In this document: positions 1-9,114 of the stretch, piece by piece
How the letters are laid out: each line of letters starts with the position of its first letter
Numbering within the stretch: the first letter of the stretch is position 1
Source of the DNA: Burkholderia sp. MS389
GTDB taxonomy: Bacteria > Pseudomonadota > Gammaproteobacteria > Burkholderiales > Burkholderiaceae
Reading direction: 5' to 3'
Assembly: GCF_016899425.1 (NCBI RefSeq)
Contig: NZ_CP045994.1
Location: forward strand, 3,224,001 to 3,288,000
Length of the DNA stretch: 64,000 nt
Program-made: the position numbers and the translations under genes
The notes under the pieces: model-generated
What the model was told of the DNA's origin: nothing
Databases searched by the model: none
Seen by the model: only the letters and a program-made list of their open reading frames with translations

Positions 1-695
1 ATCATCGTGACCGCGAACAGGATCACCGTATACAGCAGGATGTGCAGCCGCGTGAACTTCTCGCCGTGCGTGACGGGCAGCATCGGCAGCCCGGCATTCT
101 CGTAATCCTTGCGGCGATAGAGCGCGAGCACCCAGAAATGCGGCGGCGTCCACACGAAGATGATCAGCACGAGGATCCACGCGTCGCCCGGCACCGCGCC
201 GGTGACGGCCGCCCAGCCGAGCGCCGGCGGCATCGCGCCCGACGCGCCGCCGATCACGATGTTCTGCGGCGTCATCGGCTTGAGCAGCAGCGTGTAGACC
301 ACCGCGTAGCCGACGAACGTCGCGATCGTCAGCCACATCGTCAGCGGATTCGTGAACGTGTAGAGCGTCCATGCGCCGACGCTGCCGAGCACCGCCGAGA
401 ACAGCAGGATCTGCGGCGTCGTGATCTCGCCGCGCGCGGACGGACGCCACGCGGTGCGGCGCATCATCGCGTCGATCTTCTGTTCGACAAGGCAGTTGAT
501 CGCGAACGCGGCGCCGGCCAGCAGCCAGATGCCGACGGTGCCGCCGATCAGCACGTGCCACGGCACCATGCCCGGCGTCGCGAGGAACATGCCGATCACC
601 GCGCAGAACACCGCGAGCTGCGTGACACGCGGCTTCGTCAGCGCCATGTACTGGGAAAAGCGGCTACCGGGCGATTGGGAGAGGGTGCTTTGCAT
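1..695 (-). CDS. ctaB: Heme O synthase (protoheme IX farnesyltransferase), 3' part missing
   Basis: This integral membrane prenyltransferase adds a farnesyl group to protoheme IX to make heme O, the first step toward the heme A of aa3-type cytochrome oxidase. The frame starts at an ATG on the minus strand at 695 and runs open off the left window edge, giving about 231 of the usual ~300 codons. Several hydrophobic segments and the polyprenyl-diphosphate binding motif [15 protein letters not shown] are visible. It starts 8 bases after the ctaA stop, so the two heme A genes are co-transcribed. The C-terminus lies outside the window. Confidence 0.95.
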   Translation of the reverse strand, partial: MQSTLSQSPGSRFSQYMALTKPRVTQLAVFCAVIGMFLATPGMVPWHVLIGGTVGIWLLAGAAFAINCLVEQKIDAMMRRTAWRPSARGEITTPQILLFSAVLGSVGAWTLYTFTNPLTMWLTIATFVGYAVVYTLLLKPMTPQNIVIGGASGAMPPALGWAAVTGAVPGDAWILVLIIFVWTPPHFWVLALYRRKDYENAGLPMLPVTHGEKFTRLHILLYTVILFAVTM

Positions 696-703
696 GGGGA
701 CGG

Positions 704-1816
704 TCACGCCGGGGCGACGTCGCGCGCAGGCTGCGCGACACGGCCGGGGCGGCTTGAAAGGATGCGAAAGTTTAACATGACGACGAGCAGCAGCAGGATC
801 GCGGCCCCGCCGTTGTGCGCGACGGCGACGGGCAGCGGCCACTGCAGCACGATGTTGGTCAGGCCCGTCACGAACTGCAGCAGCACGACCAGCAGCACGC
901 CGTTCGCGGGCCGCCGCAGCGATTCGAAGCGGCGCATCTTCAGCGCGAACGCGACCAGATAAGCGACCACGACGAACGCGAACGTGCGGTGCGTCCAGTG
1001 GATCGCGACCAGCGCGTCCTGCGTGATCGCGTCGCCGTCCTTCGTCATCCCGAGCGCGCGCCACAGGTGGAAGCCGTGCTGGAAGTCCATCGGCGGAATC
1101 CACTGGCCGTTGCAGGTCGGGAAGTCGGTGCACGCGAGCACCGCGTAGTTGGTGCTCACCCAGCCGCCGAGCGCGATCTGCACGACCAGCAGCACGAGCG
1201 CCGCGAGCGCGGCCGCGCGGTAGCGGCCGGCCTCCGGGTCATGCGACGGCAGCGGCGTCTGCCGCGCCGCGAGCCAGCCGAGCGTGCCGAGCAGCGTGAG
1301 GCCGAGCAGCAGGTGGATCGTGACGATCACCGGTTGCAGCTTCATCGTGACCGTCCATGCGCCGAACGCACCCTGCACGAGTATCAGCAGCAGCAGGCTC
1401 GTCGGCCACCACGGCGACACGTGCAGCGGGCGGCGGCGCAGCCGCGCGGCCCACGCGATCGCCACCTGCGCGATGATCAGCACGCCGATCGCCATCGCGA
1501 AATAGCGGTGGATCATCTCGATCCACGCCTTCGTCATGCTGACGGGCCCGGTCGGCATCGCCTGGTGCGCGGCCGTGATCGCGGCGTGCGCGATGAACGG
1601 CGACGACGTGCCGTAGCAGCCGGGCCAGTCGGGGCAGCCGAGCCCCGAATCGGTCAGCCGCGTGAAGCCGCCGAACATCACGAGATCGAGCGTCAGGAAC
1701 GTGGTGATCCACACGAGCTTGCGGAACTTGTCGTCGTCGGCCTTCACCCACACGTACGACAGCGGCAGCAGCGCGATGCACGCGCCGATCAGGCCGAGTT
1801 GCAGTAGATACGACAT
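704..1816 (-). CDS. ctaA: Heme A synthase, COX15/CtaA family
   Basis: This membrane enzyme oxidises the C8 methyl group of heme O to the formyl group of heme A, for insertion into cytochrome oxidase subunit I. The 370-residue product has about eight hydrophobic segments. The family motif [19 protein letters not shown] follows the first helix pair, and a second Cys pair ([12 protein letters not shown]) lies in the second half. Conserved His residues flank the helices. It sits between the SCO-like gene and ctaB, the normal order for cox clusters in Burkholderiales. Confidence 0.95.
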   Translation of the reverse strand: MSYLLQLGLIGACIALLPLSYVWVKADDDKFRKLVWITTFLTLDLVMFGGFTRLTDSGLGCPDWPGCYGTSSPFIAHAAITAAHQAMPTGPVSMTKAWIEMIHRYFAMAIGVLIIAQVAIAWAARLRRRPLHVSPWWPTSLLLLILVQGAFGAWTVTMKLQPVIVTIHLLLGLTLLGTLGWLAARQTPLPSHDPEAGRYRAAALAALVLLVVQIALGGWVSTNYAVLACTDFPTCNGQWIPPMDFQHGFHLWRALGMTKDGDAITQDALVAIHWTHRTFAFVVVAYLVAFALKMRRFESLRRPANGVLLVVLLQFVTGLTNIVLQWPLPVAVAHNGGAAILLLLVVMLNFRILSSRPGRVAQPARDVAPA

Positions 1817-1841
1817 CGGAATGGTGCCTCGTTCTCTCGCC

Positions 1842-2468
1842 TTAACCGATGCTCGACCACTTCAGCAGCTTCGTCACGTCCGACTTGATCTTGCTGGGAT
1901 TCGGGTCTTTCGGGAAACGCATCATCAGGTTGCCGTTCGGGTCGACCATGTAGATGTGGTCGCTGTCCTTCGTGCCGGCATCGGCCGGCAGCCACGCGGC
2001 CACCGCGGCCGGATCGGCGACGAGCCGGCGCGTGTCCGGATACGCGTCCAGCACCTTCTGCGGCGTCGCGCCCGCATCGCTGCGCAGCCACACCATCGTG
2101 ATCCGGTGCCGCTCGCCCGCCTGCGTGACGCGGATCTGGCGCATGAAATAGAGCTTCTGCGCACACGCGTCGTCGCACGCGCTGCGGTCGGTCATCACGA
2201 ACAGCCAGACCCCGCGCAGCGACGACAGCGGCACCGTCTTGCCGGTTTCGTCGGTGACCTGCAGATCCGCCGGGATCGGGCGCTGCGGCTCGATCAGCGT
2301 GCCGTAGTTCGTCGATCCGCCCTTCGGCTTGATTACGTAATAGGTGAAGTACGACGCGATCATCGGCGCCGCGCACACGAGACCGAGCAGCACGAGCATC
2401 CAGCGGCCGCGCTTGCGGGCCGCAGGCGACATCGGCGCAGCGGCCGGACCCTGACGGGAAGATTGCAT
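1842..2468 (-). CDS. SCO-like membrane-anchored thioredoxin-fold protein of the oxidase cluster
   Basis: Predicted 208-residue protein with one N-terminal membrane helix (about residues 23-45) and a periplasmic domain. It has a CDDAC motif (CxxxC) and a later His in KDSDHIYMVDPNG, in the arrangement SCO1/SenC proteins use to bind copper and deliver it to the CuA site of oxidase subunit II. The overall sequence is divergent from classical SCO. A TTG two codons upstream (2474) has better spacing to the AGAGG ribosome site than the ATG chosen here, so the start could be 2474. A copper role is inferred from motif and neighbourhood. Confidence 0.75.
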   Translation of the reverse strand: MQSSRQGPAAAPMSPAARKRGRWMLVLLGLVCAAPMIASYFTYYVIKPKGGSTNYGTLIEPQRPIPADLQVTDETGKTVPLSSLRGVWLFVMTDRSACDDACAQKLYFMRQIRVTQAGERHRITMVWLRSDAGATPQKVLDAYPDTRRLVADPAAVAAWLPADAGTKDSDHIYMVDPNGNLMMRFPKDPNPSKIKSDVTKLLKWSSIG

Positions 2469-2528
2469 GGACAAATCAGACCTCTCGAAACGAACCCGCG
2501 GCGCCGGCGCCGCGTCCTGGCATGACGC

Positions 2529-3239
2529 TCACGCGCCGGCCGACTTCTTCGCCGCACGCCGCGCGGCGTACAGGCCGAAGCCGAGCGCGGCCGCCGCCAT
2601 CGCCCACCACTGAAACATGTAACCGTAATTGCGCTCGACGCCGGTCGTCGCCGCCGGCCAGTCGCGCACGAGCTTGTCGCCGTCGTCGCTCGTCTGCTGG
2701 ATCACGAACGGCTGCAGCGGCAGCCCGGTTTCCTTCGCATACGCGGCGACGTCGAGGTTCTGCCGGATCTTCTGGTGCGCGGCCGACCCGCCTTCGCCGA
2801 GCTCGAACGCCCGCGACGCATCCGCGCGCGCGATGCCGACGATCTCGACGTCGCCCGCCGGCGTCGCGAACGGCTCGATCGCCGTGCGATCGGCGATGTT
2901 GCGCGGCAGCCAGCCGCGGTTCACGAGCACGACGCCGCCGCCCGTGAGTTTAAACGGCATCACGACGTAAAAACCCGGCTGGTCGTTATACGGCCGATTG
3001 TCGAGAAACACCGCCTGCTCGGGCAGGAAACGGCCCTTTGCCCGTACGCGATGAAACTCGATCGACGCGAGCGGCACCGGCCGCGCGCCGAGCTCGACCG
3101 GCGCCGCCTGCTCGTAGCGCGCGATGCTCGCCTGCAGCGCTTCCTTCTGGTGCGCGCGGTCGCGCTGCCAGAAACCGAGCCGGATCGTGACGGCGACGAC
3201 GACGAGGATCAACAGCGCAGGCAGCCAGCGAATCTTCAT
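2529..3239 (-). CDS. SURF1 family cytochrome oxidase biogenesis protein
   Basis: SURF1 proteins assist assembly of aa3 cytochrome oxidase, probably by handing heme A to subunit I. The 236-residue product has the family layout: an N-terminal membrane helix (LPALLILVVVAVTIRLGFWQ), a central periplasmic domain with the typical LVNRGWLPR segment, and a second helix near the C-terminus. The open frame extends far upstream, but the ATG at 3239 matches the family N-terminus exactly. It is divergent from the DUF2909 gene at 3324. Confidence 0.92.
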   Translation of the reverse strand: MKIRWLPALLILVVVAVTIRLGFWQRDRAHQKEALQASIARYEQAAPVELGARPVPLASIEFHRVRAKGRFLPEQAVFLDNRPYNDQPGFYVVMPFKLTGGGVVLVNRGWLPRNIADRTAIEPFATPAGDVEIVGIARADASRAFELGEGGSAAHQKIRQNLDVAAYAKETGLPLQPFVIQQTSDDGDKLVRDWPAATTGVERNYGYMFQWWAMAAAALGFGLYAARRAAKKSAGA

Positions 3240-3323
3240 CGGGCGGCCCGCCCGGCGCGTTCGCGAAAGCGAAGTGCGATAATTATCCTCTTCCTTTCGA
3301 ATTGCCGTCGTCCGGTTCGCGTC

Positions 3324-3533
3324 ATGCACATACTCGTTCCCATCGCCTTCGTCCTCATCATTGCCAGCATGGGCTCGGCGCTCTACTTCATGATGCACGA
3401 CCGCGGCCATACGAAGCGCATGGTCTGGTCGCTCGCCACCCGCGTCGGGCTGTCGGTGTCGCTGTTCCTGCTCATCCTGTTCGCGAACTGGATGGGCTGG
3501 ATCCATTCGACCGGTTTGCCGGTCGGACGTTGA
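3324..3533 (+). CDS. Twin-transmembrane DUF2909 family protein
   Basis: A 69-residue protein with two hydrophobic helices (about residues 2-22 and 40-58) joined by a short basic loop (HDRGHTKR). This matches the DUF2909 twin-transmembrane proteins found next to surf1 in many beta- and gamma-proteobacterial cox clusters. No biochemical function is known to me; association with oxidase assembly is inferred from position. It is the only plus-strand gene within an otherwise minus-strand oxidase locus. Confidence 0.8.
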   Translation: MHILVPIAFVLIIASMGSALYFMMHDRGHTKRMVWSLATRVGLSVSLFLLILFANWMGWIHSTGLPVGR

Positions 3534-3592
3534 TGCCGTCGCCGCGCCGACCGCTGTGACAATTAGCCGCACGGCCGCGCCACCAAGTAAAA

Positions 3593-3703
3593 GCGCCGCC
3601 TGACTGAGTCGCGGCGGCGCCAGGGTGGTGTCGCGCGCAGCGTCGCCGCCGCGCCCGCGACACCAATGAAAACGGCCCGCGCATCGCTGCGCGGGCCGTT
3701 TTT
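3593..3703. terminator. Convergent-gene terminator region with three successive hairpins
   Basis: Between the ends of the DUF2909 gene (+) and ctaE (-) lie three inverted repeats. The first pairs GCGCCGCC (3593-3600) with GGCGGCGC (3613-3620). The second pairs GGTGTCGCG (3627-3635) with CGCGACACC (3656-3664). The third, 3669-3703, is a long GC stem with AACGGCCCGCGC on one side, flanked by A-runs and T-runs. That one reads as a bidirectional intrinsic terminator; the other two have no T-tract. Confidence 0.8.
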
Positions 3704-3707
3704 CCAT

Positions 3708-4565
3708 TTACAGCCAGTAGACGACGACGTACAGGCCGAGCCAGACGACGTCGACGAAGTGCCAGTACCACGCGGCGCCTTCGAATGCGAAGTGATGATC
3801 GGGCTTGAAGTGGCCGCGGATCATCCGCACCAGCACCACCGCGAGCATCGTGCCACCGAGGAACACGTGGAAGCCGTGGAAGCCGGTCAGCAGGAAGAAC
3901 GTCGAACCGTACACGCCCGAGTTCAGCGTCAGGTTCAGTTCGTTGTATGCGTGGTAGTACTCGAAGCCCTGCAGGAACAGGAAGCAGACACCGAACACGA
4001 GCGTCGCGGCGAGCCACGCGATCGCCTTCTTGCGATGATCGTCGCGCAGCGCGTGGTGCGAGATCGTCAGCGTCACGCCCGACGACAGCAGGAACGCGGT
4101 GTTCAGCGTCGGGATCGGCCACGGGCCCATCGTCTTGAAGTGACCGGCGAGCGCGGCGGGGCCTTCGTTCGGCCACACGGCGGAGAAGTCCGGCCAGATC
4201 AGCTTGTAGTCGAGGCTGCCGAGCTGGTGCAGCGCGATTTCACGCGCATAGAACAGCGCGCCGAAGAATGCGCCGAAGAACATCACTTCCGAGAAGATGA
4301 ACCAGCTCATGCTCCAGCGGTACGACTTGTCGACGTTCTTGCCGTATTGACCGCCTTCCGATTCGGCGATCGCGTCGCCGAACCAGTGATACAGCGTGAA
4401 GAGCAACCACAGCAGGCCGAGCAGCGCCGCATACGGCGCCCAGTCGTGACCGTTGATCCACAGCGCTGTCGACCCGAGCATGACCAGCAGGCCGATGGCC
4501 GCGCTGATCGGATGCTGCGACGGATGCGGCACGAAATAGTACGGGGTCTGGTTTTGACCGCTCAT
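3708..4565 (-). CDS. ctaE: Cytochrome c oxidase subunit III
   Basis: Subunit III of the aa3 oxidase, a seven-helix membrane protein that stabilises subunit I and its proton uptake. The 285-residue product starts MSGQNQTPYYFVPHPSQHP. It carries the family signatures WHFVDVVWLGLYVVVYW at the C-terminus, and GFHGFHVFLGGT and the EVMFFGAFF stretch in the middle. Length and organisation are normal. It ends at the bidirectional terminator at 3669-3703 and lies downstream of the DUF2970 gene. Confidence 0.97.
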   Translation of the reverse strand: MSGQNQTPYYFVPHPSQHPISAAIGLLVMLGSTALWINGHDWAPYAALLGLLWLLFTLYHWFGDAIAESEGGQYGKNVDKSYRWSMSWFIFSEVMFFGAFFGALFYAREIALHQLGSLDYKLIWPDFSAVWPNEGPAALAGHFKTMGPWPIPTLNTAFLLSSGVTLTISHHALRDDHRKKAIAWLAATLVFGVCFLFLQGFEYYHAYNELNLTLNSGVYGSTFFLLTGFHGFHVFLGGTMLAVVLVRMIRGHFKPDHHFAFEGAAWYWHFVDVVWLGLYVVVYWL

Positions 4566-4718
4566 GCTTGATTCTCCACTTCAGTCCAATTTGTGTACCG
4601 GAAACCGCTCCGGCTTTATTTCTTGCGCGGCGAGACCGCCACCGCTCTTCCCTGCACGCCGCGCCGTGGCGCCGCGCACTGCATTCTTTCGAGGCCGCGG
4701 GCCGCTAGCCGCGCGCCT

Positions 4719-4919
4719 TCAGCCCACGACCGCACGCACGATCAGGATCAGCACGCCGATGAACACGCCGGCCGCGAGCAACGCGACGATCAGCACGTGC
4801 AGCGGATTGAGCTGCGTCGCATCGGCCTCCAGGTCGCGCCGCTTGCGCACCCCGAAGAACGACCACAGCACCGCTTTCAGCGCCTGACCGAACGTCCCGC
4901 TCCGCTTGGTTTCCGTCAT
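4719..4919 (-). CDS. Small DUF2970 membrane protein
   Basis: A 66-residue protein starting MTETKRSGTF, with an amphipathic N-terminal half (ALKAVLWSFFGVRKRRDLE) and one C-terminal membrane helix. It matches the DUF2970 family, which is found almost only between ctaG and ctaE in beta-proteobacteria. The ATG at 4919 was chosen because the upstream extension (4920-4958) overlaps ctaG and has no family resemblance. Function is unknown; a minor assembly or accessory role in cytochrome oxidase is inferred from the strict gene neighbourhood. Confidence 0.82.
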   Translation of the reverse strand: MTETKRSGTFGQALKAVLWSFFGVRKRRDLEADATQLNPLHVLIVALLAAGVFIGVLILIVRAVVG

Positions 4920-4935
4920 CGCCCCGTCTCCTTCG

Positions 4936-5553
4936 TCATGCGTCCGGCTTCGCCGCACCCTGCGCCGCCGTACTGCGCTGCGCCGGCGCCGGCGTGGCCG
5001 GGGTATTCAGCTCGAAGAACGTGTACGACAACGTGATCGTCTTCACGTCCTTCGGCAATTTCGGGTCGATCACGAACACCACCGGCATCTTGCGCGACTC
5101 GTTCGCGGTCAGCGTCTGCTGCGTGAAGCAAAAGCATTCGATCTTCTTGAAGAACTCGGTCGCCTGCTTCGGCGCGTAGCTCGGAATCGCCTGCGCGACG
5201 ACCGGCCGGCCCTGCCCGTTCGTCACGTCGTACACGATCGTCGTCAGTTCGCCCGGATGCACGTCGAGGCTGTTGTGCTCCGGCTTGAACCCGAGCGGCC
5301 CGCGTGCGTTCGCATCGAACTCGACCGACACCGTGCGGCTGGTGTCGACCTGCGAGTTCTTCACCTCGCGCTCGCTGACATCGCGCTGCACCAGGTTGTT
5401 GATGCCGGTGATCTGGCAAATCGCCCGATACATCGGGATCAGCGCGAAGCCGAAACCGAACATCAGCCCGGCCACGACGAAGAGCTTCACCAGCATCGAA
5501 CGATTGAACGCGCGATCCACGGCGCCCGCTTCCGGCTCTTCCGGCTTCGACAT
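4936..5553 (-). CDS. ctaG: Cytochrome c oxidase assembly protein CtaG/Cox11
   Basis: Cox11-type copper chaperone that delivers copper to the CuB centre of oxidase subunit I. The 205-residue product has one N-terminal membrane helix (about residues 20-43) and a periplasmic immunoglobulin-like domain. It contains the copper-binding CFCF motif (KKIECFCFTQQ) and the conserved MPVVFVIDP segment. The C-terminus ends in a short Ala/Pro-rich tail. It sits between the 46-residue assembly protein and the DUF2970 gene. Confidence 0.95.
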   Translation of the reverse strand: MSKPEEPEAGAVDRAFNRSMLVKLFVVAGLMFGFGFALIPMYRAICQITGINNLVQRDVSEREVKNSQVDTSRTVSVEFDANARGPLGFKPEHNSLDVHPGELTTIVYDVTNGQGRPVVAQAIPSYAPKQATEFFKKIECFCFTQQTLTANESRKMPVVFVIDPKLPKDVKTITLSYTFFELNTPATPAPAQRSTAAQGAAKPDA

Positions 5554-5588
5554 ACGACGACTTCCTCGCTACTGCGTCAGTTGCTGCA

Positions 5589-5729
5589 TCAGTGGGTGGA
5601 CAGCCACCACTGCTTGATCACGACACCCACGAAAAAAACGGCGGCGATGACGAGCAGGGTGAGGCCGAGCCGCTTGTTGCCCGCGCGAATCTGCTCGGGC
5701 GTTCGTCTTTCTGATGGATTCCGGGTCAT
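5589..5729 (-). CDS. Cytochrome oxidase small assembly protein (46 aa)
   Basis: A 46-residue protein, MTRNPSERRTPEQIRAGNKR followed by a single membrane helix and the ending KQWWLSTH. It matches the very small oxidase assembly proteins annotated between ctaD and ctaG in Burkholderiaceae. The ATG at 5729 fits the length and the basic N-terminus; the larger overlapping open frame is a shadow of ctaD. The molecular role is not established to my knowledge. It is easily missed because it is shorter than most gene-calling cutoffs. Confidence 0.78.
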   Translation of the reverse strand: MTRNPSERRTPEQIRAGNKRLGLTLLVIAAVFFVGVVIKQWWLSTH

Positions 5730-5809
5730 CTGAAACTTCGCTGAAACTTCCGTTCCGCGCCCGCCGCGCCTGCCTGCGCGGCAGGCAGCGGCGGAACGCT
5801 CGGTGAAAC

Positions 5810-7417
5810 TTACTCGACGTGCGGCGGTTGCTCGAACGTGTGGAACGGAGCCGGGCTCGGCACCGTCCACTCGAGGCCCGTCGCGCCATCCCACGGCTTG
5901 TCCGACGCCTTTTCCAGGTCGCCGCCGCCGCGGTAGGCCGGCAGCGCGACCGCGAACAGGAAGTACACCTGCGCGAGGCCGAAGCCGAATGCGCCGATCG
6001 TCGCCACCTGGTTGAAGTCCGTGAACTGCGCCGGGTAGTCCGCATAGCGGCGCGGCATGCCCGCGAGACCGACGAAGTGCATCGGGAAGAACGTCAGGTT
6101 GAAGAAGATCATCGACGCCCAGAAGTGGATCTTGCCGCGCGTCTCGTTGTACATCCAGCCCGTCCACTTCGGCGCCCAGTAGTACCAGCCCGAGAACAGC
6201 GCGAACAGCGAACCGGCCACCAGCACGTAGTGGAAGTGCGCGACCACGAAGTAGGTGCCGTGATACTGGATGTCGAGCGGCGCCATCGCGAGCATCAGGC
6301 CCGTCAGGCCGCCGAACGTGAACACGAACAGGAAGCCGATCGCGAACAGCATCGGGGTTTCGAACGTCATCGAGCCGCGCCACATCGTCGCGAGCCAGTT
6401 GAACACCTTCACGCCCGTCGGCACCGCGATCAGCATCGTCGCGTACATGAAGAACAGCTGGCCGGTGACCGGCATGCCCGTCGCGAACATGTGGTGCGCC
6501 CAGACCATGAACGACAGGATCGCGATCGACGCCGTCGCGTACACCATCGAGCTATAGCCGAACAGCGTCTTGCGTGCGAACGCCGGGATCACCTGCGACA
6601 CGATCCCGAACGCCGGCAGAATCATGATGTACACCTCGGGGTGGCCGAAGAACCAGAAGATGTGCTGGTACATCACCGGGTCGCCGCCGCCTGCCGCGTT
6701 GAAGAACGACGTGCCGAAGTGGCGGTCGAACAGCACCATCGTGATCGCGCCTGCCAGAACCGGCATCACGGCGATCAGCAGGTACGCGGTGATCAGCCAC
6801 GTCCACGCGAACATCGGCATCTTCATCAGCGTCATGCCCGGTGCGCGCATGTTCAGGATCGTCACGACGATGTTGATCCCGCCCATGATCGACGACGCGC
6901 CCATGATGTGGACCGCGAAGATCGCGAAGTCCATGCCCGGGCCCATCTGCGTCGACAGCGGTGCGTACAGCGTCCAGCCGGCGGCCGTCGCGCCGCCCGG
7001 CGCGAAGAACGAGCCGACCAGCAGCACGGCCGCGACCGGCAGCAGCCAGAAGCTGAAGTTGTTCATCCGCGCGAACGCCATGTCGGATGCGCCGATCTGC
7101 AGCGGAATCATCCAGTTCGCGAAGCCGACGAACGCCGGCATGATCGCGCCGAACACCATGATCAGGCCGTGCATCGTCGTGAGTTCGTTGAAGAACTCCG
7201 GACGCATGATCTGCAGGCCCGGCTCGAACAGCTCGGCACGGATGCCGAGCGCCATCACGCCGCCCGACAGGAACATGATGAACGAGAACAGCAGGTACAG
7301 CGTACCGATGTCCTTGTGGTTGGTGGCGAACAGCCAGCGACGCCAGCCGTGCGGGGCTTCGTGCGCGTGGTCGTCGTGCGCGTGGTCCGCGGCTACGTCG
7401 TGCCCGATGCTAGACAT
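5810..7417 (-). CDS. ctaD: Cytochrome c oxidase subunit I
   Basis: Catalytic subunit of the aa3 oxidase, holding heme a and the heme a3-CuB centre that reduces oxygen. The 535-residue product has twelve predicted helices. It includes the CuB/cross-link region WFFGHPEVYIMILPAFG, the paired histidines in MVWAHHMFATG and the heme ligands in VVAHFHYVLVAG. A His-rich N-terminus (DHAHDDHAHEAPHG) precedes the first helix. Length is normal. It is transcribed after ctaC in the same direction. Confidence 0.98.
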   Translation of the reverse strand: MSSIGHDVAADHAHDDHAHEAPHGWRRWLFATNHKDIGTLYLLFSFIMFLSGGVMALGIRAELFEPGLQIMRPEFFNELTTMHGLIMVFGAIMPAFVGFANWMIPLQIGASDMAFARMNNFSFWLLPVAAVLLVGSFFAPGGATAAGWTLYAPLSTQMGPGMDFAIFAVHIMGASSIMGGINIVVTILNMRAPGMTLMKMPMFAWTWLITAYLLIAVMPVLAGAITMVLFDRHFGTSFFNAAGGGDPVMYQHIFWFFGHPEVYIMILPAFGIVSQVIPAFARKTLFGYSSMVYATASIAILSFMVWAHHMFATGMPVTGQLFFMYATMLIAVPTGVKVFNWLATMWRGSMTFETPMLFAIGFLFVFTFGGLTGLMLAMAPLDIQYHGTYFVVAHFHYVLVAGSLFALFSGWYYWAPKWTGWMYNETRGKIHFWASMIFFNLTFFPMHFVGLAGMPRRYADYPAQFTDFNQVATIGAFGFGLAQVYFLFAVALPAYRGGGDLEKASDKPWDGATGLEWTVPSPAPFHTFEQPPHVE

Positions 7418-7460
7418 GAGAATCTCCTAATGCGAATACGTCGACTAACTCAGCGACACG

Positions 7461-9059
7461 TCAAGCCGCCGGGCCGATCTCGACACGCCGGGCTTCCTTC
7501 GCGTCAGCCCCGCCCGTGATCGTTTCCGGCTTTTTGAGAATAATGTGGTCTTCCGCCACGCCTGCTGCCTTCAGCGCATCGCGCACGGCCTGCGCCCGAT
7601 GCTTCGCCAGTTCGGCGTTCGCGTCGGCCGAGCCCGTCTTGTCGGTGAAGCCCGACAGCGCGAGCTTCGCGTCCGGATGCGCCTTCGCATAGTCGGCCGC
7701 GGCGGCGATCGCCGCCTTCGCGTCGGCCGGCAGCACGCTCTTGCCCGTCTCGAAGTAGATCGTCGACAGCGCGGCCGATGCCGCTGCCGCCGGCTGCTCG
7801 GCGCCCGACGCGGCTTGCGCCGGCGCCGAAGCCGCTTCGGCCGGGGCCGTTGCCGTCGCCGCGCCTGCCGTGTCTTCCGGCAGCTTGCCGTTGCGTGCGT
7901 CGGCCACTTGCTTCGGCTGCAGCAGGTCGTTCTTGTGGTTGCCCCACGAGTTGCGTTCGTACGTGACGACCGAAGCGATGTCGAGGTCCGACAGCGACGC
8001 CCACGACGGCATCGCGCCCTTGCCGTGCAGCACGCGCTCGACGTGCGCGGCGATCGGGCCGTTCACGATCGGGCTGCCGTCCATCGCCGGGAATGCGCCG
8101 AGGCCCTTGCCGTTCACCTGGTGGCAGGCCGCGCAGTTCGCCTTGTAGACTTCCTCGCCGTGCGCGACGAGTTCGGCCATCGTGTAGACCTTGTTCGGAT
8201 CGACCGCCGCGCCGGCCAGCTTCGCCTTCTGCGCGGTGACCCACTTCGCGTAGTCGTCGTCCGACAGGACTTCGACTACGACCGGCATGTACGCGTGTTC
8301 CTTGCCGCACAGCTCGGTACAGAAACCGCGGAACGTGCCGACCTTGTCGGCCTTGAACCACGTGTCGCGCACGAAGCCGGGGATCGCATCCTGCTTCACG
8401 CCGAACGCGGGCACGTACCACGAGTGGACGACGTCGTTCGCGGTCGTGATGATGCGGATCTTCTTGTTGACCGGCACGACGAGCGGATTGTCGACTTCCT
8501 GCAGATAGGTGTCGGTGATCGGCTTCTTGCCCATCACTTCGTCGCGCGGGGTGGTCAGCGTCGACAGGAAGCCGATGCCCTCGCCCGGGCCCTTCACGTA
8601 GTCGTAGCCCCACTTCCACTGGTAGCCGGTGACCTTGATCGTGAGATCGGCGTTCGTCGTGTCCTTCATCGCGACGACGGCCTTCGTCGCCGGCAGCGCC
8701 ATCAGCACGACGATGACGAACGGCACGATCGTCCAGATGATCTCGACGGTCGTGCTTTCATGGAAATTGGCGGCCTTGTGGCCCTTGGATTTGCGGTGCG
8801 CGAAGATCGAATAGAACATCACGCCGAACACGCCGACGAAGATCACCGTACACAGGATCAGCATCATCGTGTGGAGATCGTAGAGCTCCTCGGCGATCTT
8901 CGTGACAGGCGGCTGAAAGTTGATCTCGTTGACACGGGGGCCGCCCGGGCTATCACCGACCGCCAGGGCCGCACCGGCAAAGAGCAATCCGCTGCATGCC
9001 AGCACGCCCGCGAGGGCTCGCTTGATTGTTTTCATAGCATCCTTACCCAAAATTTCCAT
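7461..9059 (-). CDS. ctaC: Cytochrome c oxidase subunit II fused to cytochrome c and an OmpA-like domain
   Basis: Subunit II accepts electrons from cytochrome c at its CuA centre. In this 532-residue product, a signal peptide (about residues 9-33) and two helices (65-88, 107-124) precede the CuA domain with H212, C247, E249, C251, H255 and M258. A cytochrome c domain with CAACH (309-313) follows, so this is a caa3-like subunit. After an Ala/Pro-rich linker (395-430) comes a complete OmpA-like domain (about 431-528) with GFTDKTGS (D473), KHRAQAV (R488) and ARRVEI. Both ATG 9059 and ATG 9035 have ribosome sites; 9059 has the stronger GGAGG. Confidence 0.95.
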   Translation of the reverse strand: MEILGKDAMKTIKRALAGVLACSGLLFAGAALAVGDSPGGPRVNEINFQPPVTKIAEELYDLHTMMLILCTVIFVGVFGVMFYSIFAHRKSKGHKAANFHESTTVEIIWTIVPFVIVVLMALPATKAVVAMKDTTNADLTIKVTGYQWKWGYDYVKGPGEGIGFLSTLTTPRDEVMGKKPITDTYLQEVDNPLVVPVNKKIRIITTANDVVHSWYVPAFGVKQDAIPGFVRDTWFKADKVGTFRGFCTELCGKEHAYMPVVVEVLSDDDYAKWVTAQKAKLAGAAVDPNKVYTMAELVAHGEEVYKANCAACHQVNGKGLGAFPAMDGSPIVNGPIAAHVERVLHGKGAMPSWASLSDLDIASVVTYERNSWGNHKNDLLQPKQVADARNGKLPEDTAGAATATAPAEAASAPAQAASGAEQPAAAASAALSTIYFETGKSVLPADAKAAIAAAADYAKAHPDAKLALSGFTDKTGSADANAELAKHRAQAVRDALKAAGVAEDHIILKKPETITGGADAKEARRVEIGPAA

Positions 9060-9114
9060 TCAAACCCTCCCCCGTCGCAAGCACCGGCCCGTTCCGGCCG
9101 ATGACTGCGCCTCG

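Noticed and set aside
3593-3703. Mobile miniature element between DUF2909 and ctaE
   Set aside because: The repeats are nested hairpins without terminal inverted repeats or target duplication and are better explained as a terminator region.
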